This document shows, piece after piece, positions 6,517 through 15,420 of a stretch of 35,725 bases of DNA; position 1 is the stretch's first letter, and each line of letters opens with the position of its first letter. The position numbers and the translations under genes are program-made. The notes beneath the pieces are model-generated. The model was not told where the DNA came from and did no database searches. It saw only the letters and a program-made list of their open reading frames with translations. Origin of the DNA: Lachnospiraceae bacterium UBA3282 (GTDB lineage Bacteria > Bacillota > Clostridia > Lachnospirales > Lachnospiraceae); assembly GCA_002361735.1 (NCBI GenBank), contig DETS01000116.1, forward strand, positions 1 through 35,725, given 5' to 3'.

Positions 6517-8082
6517 TCATTTCCCCATTTTTTCAGGGGGGGGGGTAAATGGAAATGGAGATTCGTTCAGGTATTTTGCCCGATAGGCGGATGGCAGGAT
6601 CCCCATGTGCTGTTTGAACTTTTTGGTAAAGTAATCCGGGTTGGTAAAGCCGGAATATTCGCTGGTCGGTATGACGGGGACCCCTTTTTGCAGGTATTCC
6701 GTAGCCTTCCTGATGCGGACTTTGTCCAGATAGGAATGGAAGCTCTCCCCCATTTCACGGGAAAACAGTTTTCCCAGATAGGCGCTGTTATAGCCAAGGA
6801 GATTCGCGACGTCGCTTAGCTTAAGCGGTGAGGAATAGTTCCTGTCGATGTACTGACAGATCCGCCGGCAGGGGTTCTTGCGGGACTCGTTTCGAATATA
6901 ATGGATCGCCTTTTGAAACTGATCGTTCAGATAGGCAATGCTGTCGCATAAATAGCGGTCATAAGACAAACGGGCAGTCAGAGCCTTGCTGCCGGACAGT
7001 TCAAACTCTAACGGCGGATAGTACTCGGTGAGCGCGGAGACGGTCTGCGCATAACAGTTCATAAGGATGAACTGCGTGCTGTCTCTGTGCGGCCTGCGCA
7101 GGGACAGAAAATCGCGCAGGGACAAAAGCGCTTCTTCCAGCGTAGAACTTTGAAGAAGCAGGATATCCTGTATCATGCTTTCGGTAAAGCTGATCAGGTC
7201 AAGGTCGGTCTGCCGGATCCGGCCAAGCCGCTGTGACAGGGCGTCTGCGTAGAGCAGATTGCTCTGTTTTTCCTTGTAGTAGTATAGATTTTGCGCAATA
7301 CGCTGTATCTCGGCAAAGAGCGTGCTGAGTTCTGTATGGGATTGTGCCTGCGAGCTGATGATACCGAGCAGATCGTCGTATGGCGGATAATTTTCCTGAC
7401 AGGTTTTCAGCTGCTTTAAGATAAACTGTTCCTGATTCGGACTTAAGGCGACCAGAATCAGCATGGATTGGGAATAGGTGACGGACAGACAGTTTTTGAG
7501 ATGCAAAAGCGCCTCATCCCAGATAGTGTCGGTGTCGGGAACCTCGGGCAGGATCAGGGCGATCAGGCGATAATAGTCTGAGTCCAGCTCTATATGAAAG
7601 ATGGATTTCATCTCTTTCACATAGGTCATGTTGCCGGTCAGGATATTGGATAATAAGTTATTTTTGGACAGCATGGCGGACTGTTCGTAATAAATGGAAA
7701 GGAGTTTTGCCTTTTGAATCTCATCGACGCACCGCATGACTGCCCATGAGAGATCCTCCGGATTGACGGGTTTGTTCAGATAGGCTGTCACACCGGCGTT
7801 TAAGGCAAACTTGGTGTCTTCAAAATGAGAGGTGCCGCTCAGGATGATAATCTTTGCACTGTAGTCGTTTTTTCGGATCTCCTGCAGGAGTGCCGCTCCG
7901 GAAAGATCTTTCAGATAGAGATCCATCACAATCAGCTCGGGAAGTTCCTTGCGGATCACGCTGAGAGCATCCGTGTAACTGCCGGCTTCCCCAAAATGCG
8001 AAAAACCATACTGGTTCCACGGGATTATATTCTGCAATTGTCTGCGGACAGCTTTTTCACTGTCAAGAAACAGCACCTTCAT
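6517..8082 (-). CDS. AraC-family response regulator (orphan)
   Basis: 521 residues. The start at 8082 has AAGGGA seven bases upstream and begins directly with the receiver strand MKVLFLDSE; an upstream in-frame ATG would add 20 residues without support. The receiver domain covers about 1-120, with acidic residue D7, phospho-acceptor D54 (LIVMDLYL) and the conserved lysine in LNKPVNPED. The middle, about 130-400, is helical with no recognised domain. Residues about 420-513 are two AraC helix-turn-helix motifs (SDVANLLGYNSAYLGKLFSR and the TNPDYFTKKFKQ segment). Such YesN-type regulators usually pair with a sensor kinase and activate sugar ABC operons. No kinase is present here, and the divergent operon starting at 8347 is the obvious target. 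The gene meets the chemoreceptor tail to tail. Near its 3' end it contains a run of ten C (coding strand). Confidence 0.92.
   Translation of the reverse strand: MKVLFLDSEKAVRRQLQNIIPWNQYGFSHFGEAGSYTDALSVIRKELPELIVMDLYLKDLSGAALLQEIRKNDYSAKIIILSGTSHFEDTKFALNAGVTAYLNKPVNPEDLSWAVMRCVDEIQKAKLLSIYYEQSAMLSKNNLLSNILTGNMTYVKEMKSIFHIELDSDYYRLIALILPEVPDTDTIWDEALLHLKNCLSVTYSQSMLILVALSPNQEQFILKQLKTCQENYPPYDDLLGIISSQAQSHTELSTLFAEIQRIAQNLYYYKEKQSNLLYADALSQRLGRIRQTDLDLISFTESMIQDILLLQSSTLEEALLSLRDFLSLRRPHRDSTQFILMNCYAQTVSALTEYYPPLEFELSGSKALTARLSYDRYLCDSIAYLNDQFQKAIHYIRNESRKNPCRRICQYIDRNYSSPLKLSDVANLLGYNSAYLGKLFSREMGESFHSYLDKVRIRKATEYLQKGVPVIPTSEYSGFTNPDYFTKKFKQHMGILPSAYRAKYLNESPFPFTPPPEKMGK
6536..6545. repeat. 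ten-base G/C homopolymer in the 3' end of the response regulator gene
   Basis: Ten G on the plus strand, coding three prolines about seven residues from the C-terminus of the regulator. Slippage would change only the last few residues and extend the protein. Confidence 0.8.
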
Positions 8083-8142
8083 GACGGATTCCCTTATTGA
8101 TCTGTTTTTATCATTCCCGATCGAGTCTTTCCTATCTGTCAA

Positions 8143-8172
8143 ATCTTATCAGATTACCATTCACTTGTCCAA
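8143..8172 (-). promoter_or_regulatory. possible promoter of the response regulator gene
   Basis: On the minus strand TTGGAC (8167-8172), an 18-base spacer and TAAGAT (8143-8148). The hexamers are imperfect but the distance to the start codon at 8082 is reasonable. Confidence 0.35.
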
Positions 8173-8197
8173 TGAAAATCGGCTGACAGAGTGGATT

Positions 8198-8226
8198 ATT
8201 CAACCGAAAAAAACGAAAAGTATAAT
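8198..8226 (+). promoter_or_regulatory. probable promoter of the nine-gene transport operon
   Basis: A perfect TATAAT (8221-8226) is preceded at 16-17 bases by a weak -35 (TTCAAC/ATTCAA, about 8198-8204). The spacer contains CGAAAA twice, 10 bases apart. A weak -35 with a strong -10 fits a promoter needing an activator such as the divergent AraC-type regulator. The 5' leader would be about 115 bases; I see no clear riboswitch in it. Confidence 0.5.
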
Positions 8227-8346
8227 ATTGACGGGTGTATGTGCAATTTAAGAGGTACGATTATCAACGATTTTCTATTAAAATTGAAAAGCAGACTAAT
8301 AAGTCTTGTTTGGGCACTAATTTTATGGTTTTTAATGGAGGAAAGT

Positions 8347-11322
8347 ATGGGAAACTCTGTCAGAAACAAACGGATAGCAATTGCAGCAGTCGCAGTAGTG
8401 GCGGTAACGTTGATCGTCATTTTGATAACGATGCGGGGCGTGGAAGATTTCCATGATAAGTATGCGGGTCAGGACCTTACTGCCGACGTAGAAGGAATGG
8501 AGAGAGAGGACACCTATACGGGGTATCTGAACGAGCATACGGGTGCGGCGCATCCCGCACAGAGCGCAGAGGTGGATCTGTACGACTACGAAGCGGAAGG
8601 CGGCGTGGAAGTGTACAATGATTACGAAGGAGAAGAGAAGGCGCTGTTTACGGATACGGATTCTAAGGTTACATGGAAGGTAGATGTACCGGAGACCGGT
8701 TTTTACAACATCTGTATGGAGTACCTGCTTCCCGAATCCAGAGGCGTGGCGGCGGAGCGCGTAGTATACGTGAACGGCGAGATTCCTTTTGGAGATGCGA
8801 GAAATGTTTCTTTCAGCAGAATCTGGACGGATGCCGCGGAGCCTACGGTAGATAATCAGGGAAATGAGATCAGACCCAGCCAGGTCGAAGTCTATGACTG
8901 GCAGAAGGCATATTTTAAGGACGACATGGGATATATTACAGATCCCTATGTGTTCTATCTGGAAAAGGGCGAAAATACCATCGGGCTTGAGGCGGCAAAC
9001 GAGCCTATGGTTCTTCGCAGGCTTGATATCGTTCCTGTTCAGGAAATTGTTACTTATGAAAAGTATCTGGCGGAACAGCCGGCTGACACATCATCCGATG
9101 CGGCCAAGAATTACATGACGCTGATCGAGGGCGAGGATTCTACGTATCGTTCCGAATCTTCCCTTTATGCAAAATATGACAGATCGTCTCCGACGACCCA
9201 GCCCAACAGTGTCACCAAGACCCTGCTCAACTATGTGGGCGGTGAGGCTTGGCGGAGTTCCGGTCAGTGGATCGAGTGGGATTTTGAGGTGCCTGAGGAC
9301 GGATACTACAATATCATGGTCAAGGGTCGCCAGAACTATTCCCGCGGCGCTGTGTCCAGCAGAAGCGTATACATAGACGGTGAGATTCCCTTTGACGAGA
9401 TGCAGGCGATTTCCTTTGAATACAGCAACGACTGGGATTATCTGGATTTGGCGGACGCAGAGGGCACACCGTATAACTTCTATTTGACAAAGGGCGTTCA
9501 CACGATTCGTTTGGAGGCTACACTCGGCGGTGTGGGCAGCATCCTTGAGGAGTTGGAGGATTCCACATTCCGACTCAATCAGATTTATCGAAAGATTTTG
9601 GTTTACATCGGCGCCAATCCTGATAAGTACAGGGATTATTATATCGAGAGAAGTTATCCGGAGATCATGGAGGCGATGGAACTTGAGTCCAAGCGGCTTT
9701 ATAAGCTGGTGGACGATATGGTCGCATACAGCGGACAGAAGGCTGACGGCATTGCATCGGCGCAGACGGTTGCTCAGCAGCTGGAGCGTTTCTGCAAAAA
9801 GCCGCAGAAGATCAGTTTGGAATTTGTAACGTTCAAGGATAATATCACTGCGCTTGGCACCTCGTCCCTGAATCTGAGCGAGACGAAGCTGGACGTGGAT
9901 TATCTGGTGGTGAGCGGCGTGAATGTATCGCCGGAAAAGAAGAAGGCGAATGCGTTCACAAAGCTGTGGCATGAGGCGAAATCATTCGCAGCCTCCTTTG
10001 TGGTGAACTACAATGCAGTGGGTGATGTCTATGAAGAAGGCGAAGAAGAAATCGTTAAGGTATGGGTCTTGACCGGACGTGATCAGGGTACGATCTTAAA
10101 GTCCATGATCGACGACAGCTTCACACCGGAAAGCGGCGTAAAAGTCAATGTGGAGATTGTCGATCCCAGTGCGCTGATGAATGCGGTTATGGCGGGAAGA
10201 GGACCGAACGTGGTGCTTTCCGTGGCAGCCGACCAGCCTGTGAATTACGCGCTTCGTAATGCGGTGGAAGATTTGACGCAGTTTGACGATTGGGAGGATA
10301 CTTTTTCCCACTATACGGCAAGTTCTTATGAGCAGTATGCTCTTGACGGACATATTTACGCGATACCCGAGACGCAGACCTTCAACGTGATGTTTTACAG
10401 AACGGACGTCATGGAGGAGCTGGGATTGGAGCCGCCCAATACGTGGCAGGAACTGATTGAGATGATGCCTACGATACAGGGAAATAACCTTTCCGTGGGT
10501 ATTCCGACGGCGACGGGTTCCAGTACGACCGCGACGGCGTCTACGGCAATAGCGTCCAATGTGCCGGATCTGTCCTTATACTTCACGCTTCTCTTTCAGT
10601 ATGGCGGAGATATGTATAATGACGAGGGGACGAAGACGGAGGTCGATGATGAGGCAGGTGTAAAGGCGTTTAAGGATTATGTCAGATACTTTAATGATTA
10701 CGGGCTGCCTACTGTGTACGATTTTGTAAGCCGTTTCCGTTCCGGCGAGATGCCCATCGGCGTTTCGGCGTATTCGACCTACAACACTCTGATGGTATCT
10801 GCACCTGAGATCAGGGGACTTTGGGATTTCACGCTCATCCCCGGCACGGAGCGGACCGCGGCGGACGGCAGTACATACATAGACCGTTCCGACTTTATCA
10901 CCGGTAACGCGACGATGATGATCGCTACCGAGGATGAGAGTCTGCGGAATAAATCATGGGAGTTTATGAAGTGGTGGGCACAGCCTGATACGCAGGTGCG
11001 TTTCGGCCGTGAGATCGAGGCGCTGCTCGGATCTTCGGCGCGTTATGCCACGGCAAATAAAGATGCGTTTGTCCGGCTTTCGTGGAGTAATGACGATATC
11101 AAGGTGCTGGATGCGCAGTGGAACGAGACGGTGGGCATCCGCGAAGTACCCGGCGGTTACTTTACGGGACGCCATATCACCAACGCCATCAGAAAGGTGA
11201 TCAATGAAAAGACCGACTCGCGCGAGACCATCATAGACTATGCCGTTACCATAAATGATGAGATCGAAAAGAAGCGGATCGAATTCGGGTTACCGATAGA
11301 CGAGGAGCAGGGGGTAGAGTGA
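8347..11322 (+). CDS. membrane-anchored extracellular solute-binding protein with two N-terminal CBM-like modules
   Basis: 991 residues, about twice the usual length of a sugar-binding protein. The start at 8347 follows GGAGG with good spacing; an upstream in-frame ATG at 8191 overlaps the promoter. Residues 9-29 are one membrane helix without a lipobox cysteine, so the protein is probably held by an uncleaved N-terminal anchor. Two related beta-sandwich modules follow (about 75-255 and 285-440), each with the series VPETGFYNI/VPEDGYYNI, VYVNGEIPF/VYIDGEIPF and a late GENTIGLEA/GVHTIRLEA strand, resembling CBM6/35-type folds. A helical link (about 440-565) leads to an SBP_bac_1 domain (about 570-991; GRGPNVVLS, IYAIPETQTFNVMFYR). 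It is the first gene of the operon and overlaps the next gene by one base. I infer it captures a glycan at the membrane and hands it to the permeases encoded next. Confidence 0.85.
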   Translation: MGNSVRNKRIAIAAVAVVAVTLIVILITMRGVEDFHDKYAGQDLTADVEGMEREDTYTGYLNEHTGAAHPAQSAEVDLYDYEAEGGVEVYNDYEGEEKALFTDTDSKVTWKVDVPETGFYNICMEYLLPESRGVAAERVVYVNGEIPFGDARNVSFSRIWTDAAEPTVDNQGNEIRPSQVEVYDWQKAYFKDDMGYITDPYVFYLEKGENTIGLEAANEPMVLRRLDIVPVQEIVTYEKYLAEQPADTSSDAAKNYMTLIEGEDSTYRSESSLYAKYDRSSPTTQPNSVTKTLLNYVGGEAWRSSGQWIEWDFEVPEDGYYNIMVKGRQNYSRGAVSSRSVYIDGEIPFDEMQAISFEYSNDWDYLDLADAEGTPYNFYLTKGVHTIRLEATLGGVGSILEELEDSTFRLNQIYRKILVYIGANPDKYRDYYIERSYPEIMEAMELESKRLYKLVDDMVAYSGQKADGIASAQTVAQQLERFCKKPQKISLEFVTFKDNITALGTSSLNLSETKLDVDYLVVSGVNVSPEKKKANAFTKLWHEAKSFAASFVVNYNAVGDVYEEGEEEIVKVWVLTGRDQGTILKSMIDDSFTPESGVKVNVEIVDPSALMNAVMAGRGPNVVLSVAADQPVNYALRNAVEDLTQFDDWEDTFSHYTASSYEQYALDGHIYAIPETQTFNVMFYRTDVMEELGLEPPNTWQELIEMMPTIQGNNLSVGIPTATGSSTTATASTAIASNVPDLSLYFTLLFQYGGDMYNDEGTKTEVDDEAGVKAFKDYVRYFNDYGLPTVYDFVSRFRSGEMPIGVSAYSTYNTLMVSAPEIRGLWDFTLIPGTERTAADGSTYIDRSDFITGNATMMIATEDESLRNKSWEFMKWWAQPDTQVRFGREIEALLGSSARYATANKDAFVRLSWSNDDIKVLDAQWNETVGIREVPGGYFTGRHITNAIRKVINEKTDSRETIIDYAVTINDEIEKKRIEFGLPIDEEQGVE

Positions 11323-12260
11323 TGGGAAATTATATCAGAAAATATTTTGTTCTGCGCAAAAACGATTTGCAGATTGCGTGGAAAAAGGCAAAAAGGAGTA
11401 AGATGTGCTATCTGTTTCTCCTGCCCTATGCGCTGCTGTTTACGCTGTTTTATGTGGCGCCCGTGATCATCTCCATATTTTATGGCTTTACCTACTACAA
11501 CATTCTGGAAAAGCCGCGGTTTATCGGATTGCAGAATTACATCAGCCTGATCCTGGAAGATGATATATTCCTCATCGGTTTGAAAAACACTCTGATGATA
11601 GCCGTAATCACCGGTCCTTTGGGATATATCATGTCTTTCCTGTTTGCGTGGCTGATCAACGAGCTGCCCAGATGGGTGCGAAGCATCGCGGTGGTTGTAT
11701 TCTATGCACCGTCGATCGCGGGTAACTGTTACGTGATCTTTTCCGTGTTCTTCCGTGGAGACGCTTACGGATATGTAAATGCTTTTCTAATGAATATAGG
11801 TATTATCGATACACCGGTGTTATGGCTGATCAATCCGGACTATATGCTGCCGATCTGTATGCTCGTTATTTTATGGATGAGTCTGGGAACAGGCTTCCTC
11901 TCCTTTGTGGCAGGTCTGCAGGGTGTGGACAGATCGCAGTTTGAGGCGGGATATATGGACGGCGTGAAGAACCGCTGGCAGGAGTTGTGGTACATAACCC
12001 TTCCCAATATGCGTCCCATGCTGATGTTCGGCGCGGTTATGTCGATCACGCAGGCATTCGGTGTCTGCGATGTTACCATGGCACTGTGCGGATATCCCAG
12101 TACGGATTATGCGGCGCGTACGATAGTAACGCATCTGTTCGACTACGGCTTCACTAGGTTTGAGATGGGTTACGCATGTGCTATTGCGACCATCCTGTTC
12201 CTGATGATGATACTTTGCAACAAAGCAATTCAAAGTCTGTTGAGGAGGGTGGGAACCTGA
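11322..12260 (+). CDS. sugar ABC transporter permease, LplB/UgpA type
   Basis: 312 residues with six predicted membrane helices. The first follows the KMCYLFLLPYALLFTLFYVAP segment. The cytoplasmic EAA loop reads EAGYMDGVKNRWQELWYITLP, the docking site for the ATPase. It belongs to the CUT1 carbohydrate importer class. The ATG at 11322 overlaps the stop of the binding protein (TGATG) and has AGGGGG eight bases upstream; a GTG at 11319 is a less likely start. It should pair with the permease encoded one base downstream. No ATPase for this importer is nearby; in Firmicutes many CUT1 systems share one MsmX/MsmK-type ATPase. Confidence 0.93.
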   Translation: MGNYIRKYFVLRKNDLQIAWKKAKRSKMCYLFLLPYALLFTLFYVAPVIISIFYGFTYYNILEKPRFIGLQNYISLILEDDIFLIGLKNTLMIAVITGPLGYIMSFLFAWLINELPRWVRSIAVVVFYAPSIAGNCYVIFSVFFRGDAYGYVNAFLMNIGIIDTPVLWLINPDYMLPICMLVILWMSLGTGFLSFVAGLQGVDRSQFEAGYMDGVKNRWQELWYITLPNMRPMLMFGAVMSITQAFGVCDVTMALCGYPSTDYAARTIVTHLFDYGFTRFEMGYACAIATILFLMMILCNKAIQSLLRRVGT

Positions 12261-12261
12261 T

Positions 12262-13170
12262 ATGAGCAAAAAGAGCAAGAAAAAGCAAGAAAATATGGAA
12301 CCGGTTTACCGAAAAAAGCTGATCAAGAGAAGAAAACCAAACCGCTCCATCATCGGCGATATTTTCCTTTATCTGTTTTTGCTGCTGGTGGCGTTGGTCA
12401 TGGCATTCCCGCTGATTTATGCGGTGAGCAGCGCATTGAAGCCTTTGGATGAATTGTTTAAGTTCCCGCCGAAGATTTTGGCGCAGAATCCCACGTTTGA
12501 TAACTTTTCCGATTTGTTCGTAACGATGGGGAAGTCGTGGGTCACTTTTTCGAGATATCTGTTCAATACGGTATTTATCACGTTTGTAGGAACCTTCGGG
12601 CATCTGATCGTGGCATCCATGGGAGCCTTCGTACTGGCGAAGTATGATTTTCCGGGCAATCAGTCGTTCTTCAAGCTGGTTACCGTGGCAATGATGTTCA
12701 CCGGTTACGTGACGCAGATACCAAACTATCTGATTCTAAATAAACTGGGCTGGATCGATAGCTACTGGTCCATCATCATTCCGGCTTTTGCATCGCCGAT
12801 GGGTCTGTTTTTGATGAAGCAGTTTATGGAAGGTCTTCCCACGTCTCTGATCGAGGCAGCGAAGATTGACGGTGCCAGCGAGTGGCGCGTATTTTCCGGC
12901 ATTGTCATGCCGAATGTAAAGCCTGCGTGGATGACGCTCATCATCTTTTCCGTGCAGGGCTTGTGGAATAATAAGGCCGCTACCTATATCTATTCTGAGC
13001 AAAAGAAAACGCTTGTGTATGCCATGCAGCAGATTCAGAGCGGCGGTATTGCAAGAACAGGACAGGGCGCGGCAGTGTTGGTCGTTTTGATGATCGTGCC
13101 CATTGCAATCTTTATCTTCTCTGAGAGTCAGATTTTGGAGACAATGGCAAGTTCCGGCTTGAAGGATTAA
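12262..13170 (+). CDS. carbohydrate ABC transporter permease, YtcP/LplC type
   Basis: 302 residues. A positively charged N-terminus is followed by six predicted membrane helices; the EAA loop is EAAKIDGASEWRVFSGIVMP. It is the second CUT1 permease subunit and would form a heterodimer with the product of the preceding gene, one base away. The tail LKD and the segment GYVTQIPNYLILNKLGW fit the subgroup that imports oligosaccharides or polysaccharide-derived sugars. The substrate is not deducible from the sequence. Confidence 0.93.
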   Translation: MSKKSKKKQENMEPVYRKKLIKRRKPNRSIIGDIFLYLFLLLVALVMAFPLIYAVSSALKPLDELFKFPPKILAQNPTFDNFSDLFVTMGKSWVTFSRYLFNTVFITFVGTFGHLIVASMGAFVLAKYDFPGNQSFFKLVTVAMMFTGYVTQIPNYLILNKLGWIDSYWSIIIPAFASPMGLFLMKQFMEGLPTSLIEAAKIDGASEWRVFSGIVMPNVKPAWMTLIIFSVQGLWNNKAATYIYSEQKKTLVYAMQQIQSGGIARTGQGAAVLVVLMIVPIAIFIFSESQILETMASSGLKD

Positions 13171-13188
13171 CAGTAAACGAGGTGGCGT

Positions 13189-14712
13189 ATGAAGAAGATG
13201 ATCAAATCAATCGGTGCTTTGGCGCTTGGAACAGTGGTTTTTGCATCTGCCTCACTAAGCGTTATGGCGGCGGACAGGAGTTATACCTATAATTATGATT
13301 ATTGGGGTGATGTGCAGGATTCGCCGGACGTTTATTCGGTAACGAATGTTTACACGGCGTCAACCTTTGGTCTGGACATGAACTTCAAGAATCCGCAGGG
13401 CATGTTCGTCAAGGATAATATGCTTTACATATGTGATACCGGTAATAACCGTATTGTACAGTTGGAGCGTACCGGCGCGGAGTCGTTTGCGGTGGAGCGT
13501 ATCTTTGACAGCATACAGGGGGATACGGATGTCACGGCATTAGCCGGTCCCACTGATATTGCCGTGTCGGAGGAAGGCGACATTTTCATCAGCGATAACG
13601 GTAACGCCAGGATCGTTAAGGTTGACAGCGATTTGAATTATCTCATGCAGTTTGATCTGCCGGTGGATTCCAATGTCAGCGCAGACAGCGTTTTCCAGCC
13701 CTCTAAAATTGTTATTGACACGGCGGGACGTGTATATTGTATCGCGACGAGCATCAATCAGGGCCTGTGCAAGTATGAAGCGGACGGGACGTTTTCGGGT
13801 TTTGTGGGTGCGACCCCCGTTACCTTCGATTTTATGGACTTTGTCTGGAAGAAATTGGCGACGCAGGAGCAGAGACAGCGTATGACGTCCTTTGTCCCTA
13901 CTGCATACGACAATATTTATATGGATCATGAAGGATTTATTTACGCTTGTGCCGGCGGTCAGGAAGAGGCTGCTCTGGACTCCGGTGCGGCGGATGCCAT
14001 CCGTAAGCTCAACCTCATGGGTAACGATATCCTGGTGGAGAACGGCGAGTATCCCGTTTACGGCGATTTGTACTGGGGCGAAGGCGGCGGTTATGAAGGC
14101 CCTTCCTATTTTACGGATGTAACTGTTTTTGAAAATGATATCTATGTGTGTCTGGATAAAAACCGCGGACGTCTTTTTGGCTATGACGATCAGGGAAAGA
14201 CGGTGTTCTGCTTCGGCGGCAACGGAAATATGGACGGCTATTTCAGACAGCCGGCGGCGATTGAACATATGGGACACGATCTGTTCGTGCTGGATTCTCT
14301 GGATTGCAGCGTAACGCTGTTTACCCCGACGGAGTTTGGTAAACTGATTTACAATGCCATCGAAGAATTCGATGAAGGAAACTATGTGGTTTCCGGTGAG
14401 AGCTGGCGCAAGGTTATGAGTTTGGACGGCAATTACGATCTGGCGTATATCGGCATCGGACGTTCTCTGCTTCGACAAAAGCAATTTAAAGAAGCGATGG
14501 AATACTTTGAACTAAAATATGACAGGGAAAACTACTCCAAGGCGTATAAACAATACCGTAAGGAGTGGGTGGAGGAGAATATCGTCATACTTGTCATAGT
14601 GATTTTGGCAATCTTCCTGATCCCCATGGGCATCGGCAAGGTCAGGAGAGTCAAGTATGAAATCGATACTGCGGATATCTTTAAAAACCGGACGACAGGG
14701 GGACCGTTATGA
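13189..14712 (+). CDS. secreted NHL-repeat beta-propeller protein with C-terminal membrane anchor
   Basis: 507 residues. A signal peptide (MKKMIKSIGALALGTVVFAS, cleavage likely after VMA) leads to several NHL-type propeller blades at about 60-390 (NPQGMFVKDNMLYICDTGNNRI; GPTDIAVSEEGDIFISDNGNARI; QPAAIEHMGHDLFVLDSL). Residues about 395-460 look like a TPR-type helical hairpin (YIGIGRSLLRQKQFKEAMEYF), and residues about 465-484 are a membrane helix followed by a basic tail. The protein would sit on the outer face of the membrane with the propeller exposed. NHL propellers usually mediate protein or ligand contacts and have no fixed catalytic role. The gene lies 18 bases after the permease and overlaps the next gene by four bases (ATGA), so it is part of the operon. 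I infer a scaffold or sensor for the importer; function unproven. Confidence 0.8.
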   Translation: MKKMIKSIGALALGTVVFASASLSVMAADRSYTYNYDYWGDVQDSPDVYSVTNVYTASTFGLDMNFKNPQGMFVKDNMLYICDTGNNRIVQLERTGAESFAVERIFDSIQGDTDVTALAGPTDIAVSEEGDIFISDNGNARIVKVDSDLNYLMQFDLPVDSNVSADSVFQPSKIVIDTAGRVYCIATSINQGLCKYEADGTFSGFVGATPVTFDFMDFVWKKLATQEQRQRMTSFVPTAYDNIYMDHEGFIYACAGGQEEAALDSGAADAIRKLNLMGNDILVENGEYPVYGDLYWGEGGGYEGPSYFTDVTVFENDIYVCLDKNRGRLFGYDDQGKTVFCFGGNGNMDGYFRQPAAIEHMGHDLFVLDSLDCSVTLFTPTEFGKLIYNAIEEFDEGNYVVSGESWRKVMSLDGNYDLAYIGIGRSLLRQKQFKEAMEYFELKYDRENYSKAYKQYRKEWVEENIVILVIVILAIFLIPMGIGKVRRVKYEIDTADIFKNRTTGGPL

Positions 14713-15365
14713 TTGCTGCATTGAAAAGGAAAGAAACCTATCAGGAGTATTTTAAAAGTCTGAAATTTGCACTGTATTGTACGACGCATCCCTTGGACGG
14801 CTTCTGGGATCTGACCCACGAGAGAAGGGGGACTTATGCGGCGGCAAATACGATCCTGTTTTTGACGCTGCTGATCAGAGTCCTGAAGCTGCGCTATACC
14901 AGTTTTATTTTCATGACGGTTTATTGGGAGGGAATCAATATTTTCCTGTATATTGCCAGCGTCGCGTTTCCGCTCGCAATGTTTGTGGTCGGCAACTGGG
15001 GACTTACGACTTTGTTTGACGGCAAGGGTCGGCTGGGGCAGGTATATATGGCAAGCTGCTATGCTTTGACGCCGTATCCGCTGGTGCAGTTTCCGTTGAT
15101 GGTCTTCAGCAATTTTGTCACAGTGGATGAGCAGGAGTTTTATATCGTAGTCAGCATGCTTTCGCTGGTATGGGTGGCGATGTTGATGATATCGGCCATG
15201 GGACAGATCCACGAATTCGGTGCGGGAAAGAATATGTTGTTTATTGTGGCGAGTCTGTTCGCTATGCTGGTGATCGTATTTATCCTACTGCTGTTTTTCG
15301 GTATGATATCGCAGGGTATCGCGTATTTTATATCTCTTGCAAAAGAAATCATGTTCCGACTATGA
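14709..15365 (+). CDS. Yip1-domain (YIP1 family) integral membrane protein
   Basis: 218 residues with about five predicted membrane helices (residues about 40-55, 75-100, 120-140, 150-168 and 180-215). The short conserved stretch YALTPYPLVQFPL between helices is typical of bacterial Yip1-type proteins. The ATG overlaps the stop of the NHL gene, so translation is coupled. Bacterial Yip1 proteins have no established biochemical role. The fixed place between an NHL protein and a DUF5696 protein within an ABC importer operon suggests a membrane partner for one of them. Confidence 0.75.
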   Translation: MIAALKRKETYQEYFKSLKFALYCTTHPLDGFWDLTHERRGTYAAANTILFLTLLIRVLKLRYTSFIFMTVYWEGINIFLYIASVAFPLAMFVVGNWGLTTLFDGKGRLGQVYMASCYALTPYPLVQFPLMVFSNFVTVDEQEFYIVVSMLSLVWVAMLMISAMGQIHEFGAGKNMLFIVASLFAMLVIVFILLLFFGMISQGIAYFISLAKEIMFRL

Positions 15366-15420
15366 CGGAGCAGCAAGATAAAAACAACTATTTTCCGGGA
15401 CGAAAAGGATGGGAATGGTC

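Noticed and set aside
8160..8190. CcpA cre site in TGAAAATCGGCTGACA
   Set aside because: The spacing and central bases do not fit the 14-base cre consensus.
8174..8275. GAAAATCG (8174-8181) and CGATTTTC (8268-8275) as distant inverted operator halves
   Set aside because: An 8-base AT-rich match 86 bases apart can arise by chance and no further symmetry surrounds it.
13540..14484. Long open frame of 314 codons on the minus strand
   Set aside because: It lies fully antisense to the NHL-repeat gene, has basic low-quality composition and no ribosome binding site; it is a shadow of the real gene.
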